Shown here: piece after piece, positions 1-4,051 of the stretch
Numbering within the stretch: the stretch's first letter is position 1
Layout of the letters: the number at the start of each line of letters is the position of its first letter
Source: an uncultured Eubacteriales bacterium
GTDB taxonomy: Bacteria; Bacillota; Clostridia; Oscillospirales; Acutalibacteraceae
Assembly: GCA_934630995.1 (NCBI GenBank)
Contig: CAKTXU010000166.1
Span: 1-5,154, forward strand
Direction: 5' to 3'
DNA: 5,154 nt
Notes under the pieces: generated by a model
The model's database searches: none
What the model was told of the DNA's origin: nothing
What the model saw: the letters and a program-made list of their open reading frames with translations, nothing else
Made by a program: the position numbers and the translations under genes

Positions 1-2
1 AT

Positions 3-53
3 GCTATGTATCCTGGTAATAACGTTAAAAAAATGAAGTTTATGAAATTGTAA
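3..53 (+). other. Possible C-terminal tail of a gene entering from the left edge
   Basis: The third forward frame is open from the window edge to a TAA at 51-53 and reads AMYPGNNVKKMKFMKL. The stop abuts the left arm of the hairpin that begins at 53, the position expected for a gene followed by its terminator. The other two forward frames stop at or before position 36. Sixteen residues are too few to recognise a family, and an open frame of this length is common by chance. Confidence 0.15.
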
Positions 54-101
54 ACAAGACAGCCGCACAGCACTCAAATAGTGCTGTGCGGCTGTCTTGT
101 T
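53..101 (-). terminator. Perfect 22-bp stem-loop, probable Rho-independent terminator (possibly bidirectional)
   Basis: Positions 53-74 and 80-101 are exact reverse complements, separated by the 5-base loop CAAAT. The core is GC-rich (GACAGCCGCACAGCACT), and the outer end of the stem is A-rich on the left and T-rich on the right. Read leftward, the hairpin is followed by TGTCTTGTTTACAATTT; read rightward, by TGTCTTGTTACTTATATA. Both tails are only moderately U-rich, so direction is not decided by sequence. It lies about 200 nt beyond the stop of the last gene of the leftward operon and is the only strong terminator candidate for it. It could also serve a gene ending at 53 on the forward strand. 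Confidence 0.65.
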
Positions 102-106
102 ACTTA

Positions 107-124
107 TATATCCATTATATCCAT
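107..124. repeat. Tandem 9-bp direct repeat TATATCCAT x2
   Basis: TATATCCAT occurs at 107-115 and again immediately at 116-124. It lies just outside the terminator hairpin in AT-rich DNA. No function is apparent, and replication slippage in low-complexity sequence is the simplest explanation. Confidence 0.4.
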
Positions 125-183
125 AAAACGCGGTTTAGGATGGTGAAATCACAAATAGGCATTACCCAATACATTAAGGACAC
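115..183 (-). CDS. Doubtful 22-residue hydrophobic small ORF
   Basis: On the minus strand a GTG at 183-181 lies 4 nt after GGAGG and opens a frame ending in TAA at 115-117. The peptide reads (M)SLMYWVMPICDFTILNRVLWI, which is hydrophobic enough to be a membrane-associated micropeptide. It sits downstream of the HAAS-DUF4097 gene and upstream of the terminator hairpin, so it would be carried on the same transcript. Against it are the GTG start, the short spacing, and the high chance rate for frames this small. No family is recognised. Confidence 0.15.
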   Translation of the reverse strand: MSLMYWVMPICDFTILNRVLWI

Positions 184-304
184 GTTGCCTCCGGTATCCG
201 AATCGTGATTCGTCTTAAATGAATAGAGGGATGCGCGAAGCGTATCTTTTCAGCCTACTGGTACACCTGCCGATGCTCGTGATTTTGACTCCATTATATG
301 GAAG

Positions 305-1423
305 TTATGCTTTAAAATCGATTTGTATCGGTGCATTGGAGGTGGTGGCCTCCAGACGGCAGGGAAGCGCCGGATTATCGTACAGGCCGAGGTTGCTGGA
401 ACCGTTGGTGGTTCTGGAAATCAGGGAATAAGCTGCGCGATCGCCCTTCACAGTTCCCCGGATGGAGGCATTGGAGGTGTGCAGCCGGATACGCGGAGAG
501 GATATCCCGCCCTCCAATTGAATCTTGCCGTTTGAGGAGTCGCCGGTCAGCTCCCGGGATGCTGAAACGGAGCTGAAATACAAGGACGCGTTGGCGGTCG
601 CGGCCTTGATCGACTCACCTGTAATATCAACCAAGCGGAGGGTTCCGTTGCTTGTATGGGCGGAAATAACGGGTCCCTCCACATTGGTCAGATTCAACCC
701 GGCATTGCTGGTGGTTGTCCGGATTTCCTCTGCCGCCCGGATATCGGTGCAGGCGAGCTTTCCATTGCTGGTGGACAGCTCCGCCCTGCCGATACCGCAA
801 TTTGTCAGGCTCAGGGAGCTGTTGGAGGTGCGGGCAGTCAAACCGCCTATCGAGCTGTCCCGGATATCCACGGCCCCGTTGCTGGTTTTAAAGACGGCGT
901 CGGTCAGGGTGGGGAGACCGATGATCCGCAGGCCGGCGTTGGTGGAAACCGCCGTCAGCCGTCCGCCGAATTCCCGGGGAATCTCCACCGTGACCTGTCT
1001 GAGGCCGATGAAGATGCCCCGCAGAAATCGCGAGAAGGGGGACATGGTATGGGTGAAGATCGCCGTCCCTCCCTCCTCCGATATCGTATACACGTCCCCC
1101 TTGTGCTCTTTATAATGGATGCGCAGGACGCCGTCGAGGGAGGGGATAACCTCAACCCCCTGATCCTGAACGCTGACGCGGATTTCCCGCAGCGGCCCGC
1201 CTGAATAGACCGCCATCCTATCGGCACCGGGTCTTGCCTCCACCAATTGGGCGGCTATTTTCTGGGGAGAGTCCAAACCGGCGATGACGGCCTCTTCAGA
1301 CTGTCCGTTTTCCATGCCGTCGAAGATGATTTCACTGTAGTATTGGAGAATCCGGTTTCGTTCCTCAGGAGCGGCGCCGTTCAGCTGGGCTGTCAATTGG
1401 CGCATAAATTCGTCTTTGGTCAT
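305..1423 (-). CDS. HAAS domain-DUF4097 fusion protein, no membrane anchor
   Basis: Protein of 372 residues and last gene of the PadR operon. Residues 1-63 form a HAAS (DUF1700-like) helical domain: MTKDEF start, ILQYYSEIIFDGMENG, then LDSPQKIAAQL. It aligns with residues 11-74 of the HAAS membrane protein two genes upstream. From about residue 78 it is a DUF4097 repeat protein. Asparagines of T-S-N or T-T-N triplets fall at 162, 182, 201, 220, 240, 259, 278, 298, 318, 340 and 363, consistent with coils of a right-handed beta-solenoid. GVEVIPSLDG and the C-terminal block align with the neighbouring DUF4097 protein, so the two are paralogues. I see no signal peptide or transmembrane stretch; the most hydrophobic segment (about 133-141) is short and charged at both ends. 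It is therefore predicted cytosolic, unlike its paralogue. The ATG at 1423 follows AAGGAAGGG by 5 nt, and the upstream gene ends 23 nt earlier. DUF4097 proteins are linked to envelope-stress operons in Bacillota; the biochemical role is unknown. Confidence 0.9.
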   Translation of the reverse strand: MTKDEFMRQLTAQLNGAAPEERNRILQYYSEIIFDGMENGQSEEAVIAGLDSPQKIAAQLVEARPGADRMAVYSGGPLREIRVSVQDQGVEVIPSLDGVLRIHYKEHKGDVYTISEEGGTAIFTHTMSPFSRFLRGIFIGLRQVTVEIPREFGGRLTAVSTNAGLRIIGLPTLTDAVFKTSNGAVDIRDSSIGGLTARTSNSSLSLTNCGIGRAELSTSNGKLACTDIRAAEEIRTTTSNAGLNLTNVEGPVISAHTSNGTLRLVDITGESIKAATANASLYFSSVSASRELTGDSSNGKIQLEGGISSPRIRLHTSNASIRGTVKGDRAAYSLISRTTNGSSNLGLYDNPALPCRLEATTSNAPIQIDFKA

Positions 1424-1446
1424 AGATGCCCTTCCTTTCTTCCCGG

Positions 1447-2457
1447 TCAGCCGGTGAACTCGAGACGGATTGAGCCATTGGTGGTGCGCGCTTCCAGCCG
1501 CCCCGGCAGGGTGTCGTTGAGATTGGTTCCCAGGTTGCTGGTGGAATTGGTGGTGGAGGTGTCGATATAATAGTCCTCTTGCCTGCCCGCCAAGGTGCCT
1601 TTTAGACTTCCATTGGTAGAGAAAAGGCGAATGATGGGCGATTTGAGCACATCGGTATGAATGGACGCGTTTTTAGTGCGGGCTTCCATTTGAACGGCAG
1701 CGCTGAGCCGATCCAAATGGATGGAACCGTTGTCGGTGACAAACAGCGCTTTTTCGCAGGAAGCATCCCGGACGGAGATGGATCCATTAGTGGTGCCGCC
1801 GGAGAGGGCGCTGCCCGATTTGACATCCTCAAGGGACAGGGAGCCGTTGGTGCTCTCTAGGGAAACGCCGTTTCCAGTTACCTGGCGCAGGGTGATGGAA
1901 CTATTGGTGGTGACGGCGGAAAGCGAACCGGCGCACTCCACATCCACCACACGGATCGCGCCGTTGGTGGTTTTTAAAGCGACATTACCACTCGTACGCA
2001 GATCCGAAACCTTCATTGAGCTGTTGGTGGTACGCAAATCCAGCACAGCTCCGGTATCCGCGGGCAGCTCGATCACCACCTTGCGGCCCAAGAGAAAGAA
2101 TCCGCTGAACAGCCCGTCGGTGAAGGGATTGTTGACCACGCTTCCTTCAATAGAGTGGGTGAAGCGTACCGCGCCGCCGAGATCCTCAAAATCGTATTGG
2201 TCCCTATCCCGTTCCACATAATGAATGCGCGTTTTCCCATCGGCGGAGGGGATTACCTCCACCGGTTGATTGGATACATCGAGGGATAGGGAGGACATAT
2301 CCGCGGATTCAACGATTACGGTCTTTCTTTCTTCATGGGTGATGGTGGATAGGCCGGAAAACCGGAAGCCCGTCATGCAGAAGGCGGCTCCGGCAACCAG
2401 AATTCCCGCGCCGCACAGTCCGGCGGCGGTTATCAGCAGCGGTTTATATTGTTTCAT
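1447..2457 (-). CDS. Membrane-anchored DUF4097 beta-solenoid protein
   Basis: Protein of 336 residues. Residues 6-28 are a hydrophobic segment after MKQYK, which should act as an uncleaved signal anchor and place the rest outside the membrane. A cleaved or lipoprotein signal is less likely, since no clear lipobox is seen. After a non-repetitive region (about 45-135, with QPVEVIPSADG and LLGRKVVIELP) come ten copies of a T-T-N-G-S-I-x-L type repeat. The key asparagines are at 145, 165, 185, 204, 224, 243, 263, 282, 304 and 327, which suggests a regular beta-solenoid. DUF4097 belongs to the same group as B. subtilis YvlB and LiaG, found in cell-envelope stress operons, but its exact activity is not established. 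The ATG at 2457 lies inside the end of the upstream HAAS/DUF1700 gene (14-nt overlap). An excellent AAGGAGG box 7 nt before it lies within that coding region, so translation is probably coupled. Lacking a HAAS domain, it may depend on the HAAS protein for signalling or assembly. Confidence 0.92.
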   Translation of the reverse strand: MKQYKPLLITAAGLCGAGILVAGAAFCMTGFRFSGLSTITHEERKTVIVESADMSSLSLDVSNQPVEVIPSADGKTRIHYVERDRDQYDFEDLGGAVRFTHSIEGSVVNNPFTDGLFSGFFLLGRKVVIELPADTGAVLDLRTTNSSMKVSDLRTSGNVALKTTNGAIRVVDVECAGSLSAVTTNSSITLRQVTGNGVSLESTNGSLSLEDVKSGSALSGGTTNGSISVRDASCEKALFVTDNGSIHLDRLSAAVQMEARTKNASIHTDVLKSPIIRLFSTNGSLKGTLAGRQEDYYIDTSTTNSTSNLGTNLNDTLPGRLEARTTNGSIRLEFTG

Positions 2458-3061
2458 GCTGCACCCTCCTTTTTCTGAAGGCGGCGGCGATGCCGCCGAA
2501 AAGCTTGATTGATGCCCGGAAAAATCCCTTGGTGGCTGCTATGGAGCCGGCCAGAGTCAGCAGGCACAAACCGCAGAAAAGCAGGCCGGCCCCGAACTGG
2601 AACAGGGCGGCAAGCGGGTTTTTCATCAGAATAAGCGGCGCGCCGATGATGCCCACCAATCCGCAGAGGGCAAAAGACAGGACGATAATATACAGGCACA
2701 GGATCAAAATCCACACGCACAGGTAAAGCACCGCCGCGGCCGCAGCCAGCGGGATGAGGATGGCAGCCGCGATAGGCAGGCCAAAGACCATGGCGACGAT
2801 TTTCAGCGCCGTTATCCCCGCGCCCGGCCCCGGCTTTTTATATTCGGCCAGGGTTTTGTCCGCGATATCCTCCGGGCTGCCGAAGCCGGAGAGAAGCTCC
2901 GCCTCGTCCCGTCCGCTTTCCAGTCCGTCGCAGAGCAGCTCGCCATAGTATTCCGTCACCCTTTCCCGTTCGGCGCGGGGGAGGGAGGACAGCCGCCGTT
3001 CGAGGCGGGAAAAGAATTCGTCCCTTGTCATAGGGGTTTGGGGTGTGTTTGCAGCATCCAT
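2444..3061 (-). CDS. HAAS/DUF1700 domain integral membrane protein
   Basis: Protein of 205 residues from the ATG at 3061. Residues 11-74 form the HAAS (DUF1700) helical domain: MTRDEFFSRLERRLSSL, then VTEYYGELLCDGLESG, then GFGSPEDIADKTLAEY. Residues 83-176 are strongly hydrophobic and hold three or four membrane segments (about 83-108, 110-142 probably as two, and 150-176). A basic tail ends the protein (FRKRRVQHETI). HAAS domains are cytosolic, occur beside PadR-type regulators in Bacillota, and are thought to take part in signalling between membrane and regulator. The arrangement here, 17 nt downstream of PadR, fits that pattern. A GTG codon directly precedes the ATG; the ATG is preferred because AGGA lies 7 nt upstream of it. 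MTRDEF at residue 11 matches the usual family start, so the first ten residues may be an extension. The 3' end contains the ribosome binding site of the next gene. Confidence 0.9.
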   Translation of the reverse strand: MDAANTPQTPMTRDEFFSRLERRLSSLPRAERERVTEYYGELLCDGLESGRDEAELLSGFGSPEDIADKTLAEYKKPGPGAGITALKIVAMVFGLPIAAAILIPLAAAAAVLYLCVWILILCLYIIVLSFALCGLVGIIGAPLILMKNPLAALFQFGAGLLFCGLCLLTLAGSIAATKGFFRASIKLFGGIAAAFRKRRVQHETI

Positions 3062-3078
3062 CACGATGTCCTGCCTTT

Positions 3079-3453
3079 CTATAGGATGGGGGGATCGACA
3101 GATTCCGGCGGCGGATTGCCGCCGGGCCGGACGCGCAGCTCCGGGCCGCCGCAGGCCTCGATGAACTCATAGACCCGACGGATTTCATCCCATTCGCTGA
3201 GAAAGTCCCGTATCCGTTCCTGGCCTATCGTGGTTATCTGATAGTATTTTCGCAGCCGTCCGTTGTGCTCCTGGGAAAAGGTGACAAGGCAGCCCGCGGA
3301 TTCCAGCCGTTTAAGGATGGGATAGAGGGTCGATTCGGAAATTTCGATACACGCCGAAACATCCCCGACAATTTTGTAGCCGTAGGAGGGCTCCCGGTTG
3401 AGCACCGCCAGCACACAGATATCCAACAGCCCCTTCTTCCGCTGACTATCCAA
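3079..3453 (-). CDS. PadR family transcriptional regulator
   Basis: Winged-helix DNA-binding regulator of about 124 residues and first gene of the leftward operon. From the TTG start, helix 1 is KKGLLDICVLAVLNR, followed by the family signature SYGYKIV at 23-29. The recognition helix region is ISESTLYPILKRLESAG (38-54), and the wing is HNGRLRKYYQITTIG (63-77), followed by a C-terminal helix around RIRDFLSEWDEI for dimerisation. The last 25 or so residues are glycine/proline-rich and not typical of the family core. Three non-ATG starts are stacked in frame (GTG 3459, GTG 3456, TTG 3453). The GGGAGG box ends at 3461, so TTG at 3453 has the best spacing (7 nt) and gives the common MDSQ...KKGLLD beginning. 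PadR proteins are usually repressors of their own operon, and a large palindrome over the promoter supports that here. The inducing signal is not visible. Confidence 0.93.
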   Translation of the reverse strand: MDSQRKKGLLDICVLAVLNREPSYGYKIVGDVSACIEISESTLYPILKRLESAGCLVTFSQEHNGRLRKYYQITTIGQERIRDFLSEWDEIRRVYEFIEACGGPELRVRPGGNPPPESVDPPIL

Positions 3454-3471
3454 CACCACACCTCCCTTTCA

Positions 3472-3506
3472 ATACTATGTTATGCATACCATGCAATACA
3501 TAGTAT
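3472..3506. promoter_or_regulatory. 35-bp palindrome, probable PadR operator
   Basis: Read on the minus strand, the arms are ATACTATGTATTGCAT and ATGCATAACATAGTAT around a GGT centre. Fourteen of the 16 arm positions pair, and the two mismatches are adjacent. Outer 9-mers ATACTATGT/ACATAGTAT are exact and resemble the ATGT-ACAT dyads bound by many PadR proteins. The site covers the -10 box of the leftward promoter and the likely start point, so occupancy would block initiation. It begins 12 nt upstream of the first possible padR start codon. Assignment to this PadR is inference from position and symmetry. Confidence 0.8.
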
Positions 3507-3530
3507 AAGGCCATGCCATCTATTTGTCAA
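3502..3530 (-). promoter_or_regulatory. Sigma-A-type promoter of the PadR operon
   Basis: On the minus strand a perfect -35 box TTGACA (3530-3525) is followed after 17 bp by the -10 box TATACT (3507-3502, five of six consensus bases). Initiation is expected near 3495, giving a leader of about 40 nt before padR. The -10 box overlaps the palindromic operator. Such a near-consensus promoter should be strong unless repressed, which fits an autorepressed operon. Confidence 0.88.
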
Positions 3531-3563
3531 GAGGTATCTTTGCTGAATTCCTCCGCCTTTGGA

Positions 3564-3592
3564 TTGACAAGCCGGCCGACGGGGGATAGACT
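3564..3592 (+). promoter_or_regulatory. Probable sigma-A promoter for the HD remnant and mnmE
   Basis: TTGACA at 3564-3569 is a perfect -35 box. With a 17-bp spacer it is followed by TAGACT at 3587-3592, four of six -10 consensus bases. A better-looking TATAAA at 3595-3600 would need a 25-bp spacer and is unlikely. The predicted start is about 60 nt before the HD remnant start codon. Because that remnant overlaps mnmE, this is the only visible promoter for mnmE in the window. Its -35 box is 33 bp from the -35 box of the divergent PadR promoter. Confidence 0.65.
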
Positions 3593-3656
3593 GGTATAAA
3601 GCCAGCATGGACTTGGAAACGGGGAAATTGCCGTGGAACAGACGCGGGGGACGGAA

Positions 3657-4051
3657 ATGGAAAAAGAAGAGCTCAGGGCAAACCTTGCCTTTATCCGGGA
3701 GGCGGAGGGACTGAAGCGGGTCTTCCGCACCGCTTGGACGGTCACGGGCCAGCGGGAGAGCTTGCCCTGCTGCCGCGGTGGCTGAGTTTCAGGCGCATTG
3801 GGAAGAGTATACAGAGGGGGAAAGTGCGGAGGCCAGGCTGGTCAAGACCCTGGATAAGGCGGAAACCATCCTCCAGCATAACCAAGGGGGCCAATCCGCC
3901 GGATTTTGACTACGCATTCAATCTGACCTACGGGACGGCATATTTTCAGGGCGATCCGCTGCTGGAGGCCCTGCGGGAGGAACTGGACGCCGGCACCCGC
4001 GCCCGCCTATGTGAAGGGGAAAACAACAGTTGGAAAGGAGAAACGCGATGA
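3657..4051 (+). pseudogene. Decayed HD-domain hydrolase (5'-nucleotidase YfbR/HDDC2-like), internal deletion plus frameshift
   Basis: Three pieces of one HD-domain protein lie in three frames. Piece A starts at the ATG at 3657 after GGGGGA and reads MEKEELRANLAFIREAEGLK to GQRES (ends 3761), the usual N-terminus of this family, but it then runs into a TGA at 3783. Piece B, in another frame from about 3763, reads PAAAVAEFQAHWEEYTEGE and on to LDKAETILQHNQG. Piece C resumes one base out of frame after the G-run at 3886-3890, reads ANPPDFDYAFNLTYG through ELDAGTRARL, and ends with TGA at 4049-4051. Family members normally have an AEHSWR...HDLGE region of roughly 85-90 residues between A and B, which carries the metal-binding histidines and HD pair. 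It is absent, so the product cannot be a functional phosphohydrolase. The length and content of the missing part are from memory of the family. The end overlaps the mnmE start (ATGA), so the intact ancestor was probably co-translated with mnmE. Confidence 0.8.

Larger units (their letters stand above)
102..304. other. AT-richer intergenic stretch with no convincing gene
   Basis: About 200 bases separate the hairpin from the end of the last leftward gene. Visible structure is minor. The 9-mer TATATCCAT is tandemly doubled at 107-124, the 10-mer TCCATTATAT recurs at 111-120 and 290-299, and there is a short inverted repeat CGAATC-GT-GATTCG at 199-212. The only protein-coding hint is a 22-codon frame on the minus strand (115-183) with a GGAGG box. 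Nothing here resembles a tRNA, riboswitch or insertion sequence end. Confidence 0.5.

Noticed and set aside
199..212. Short inverted repeat CGAATC-GT-GATTCG
   Set aside because: The two-base loop is too small to form the full hairpin, there is no T-tract and no neighbouring promoter; probably chance.
219..431. Forward 70-codon frame with a hydrophobic N-terminal part
   Set aside because: No ribosome binding site, and it runs antisense into the well-supported HAAS-DUF4097 gene; its second half is a shadow of the repeat sequence.
525..1204. Long forward frames (196 and 182 codons) opposite the HAAS-DUF4097 gene
   Set aside because: They are antisense to a clear repeat protein. The regular TSN repeats on the minus strand keep stops rare on the other strand, and no family is recognisable.
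1721..2221. Forward 166-codon frame with recurring PLVV and ELLVV strings
   Set aside because: The recurring strings are the reverse-strand reading of the TTN repeats in the DUF4097 gene, not an independent repeat protein.
305..2457. Spaced DNA repeats of about 57-60 nt, considered as a CRISPR-like array
   Set aside because: The repeats are in-frame codon repeats of two beta-solenoid proteins, vary in sequence, and have no constant repeat/variable spacer structure.
3595..3600. TATAAA as the -10 box of the rightward promoter
   Set aside because: It would be 25 bp from the TTGACA box, too far for a normal promoter; TAGACT at 17 bp fits better.
3734..4051. Forward 105-codon frame as a stand-alone gene
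   Set aside because: Only its second half (from about 3886) matches the HD family. The first half is an out-of-frame reading of the same decayed gene and there is no proper start signal.
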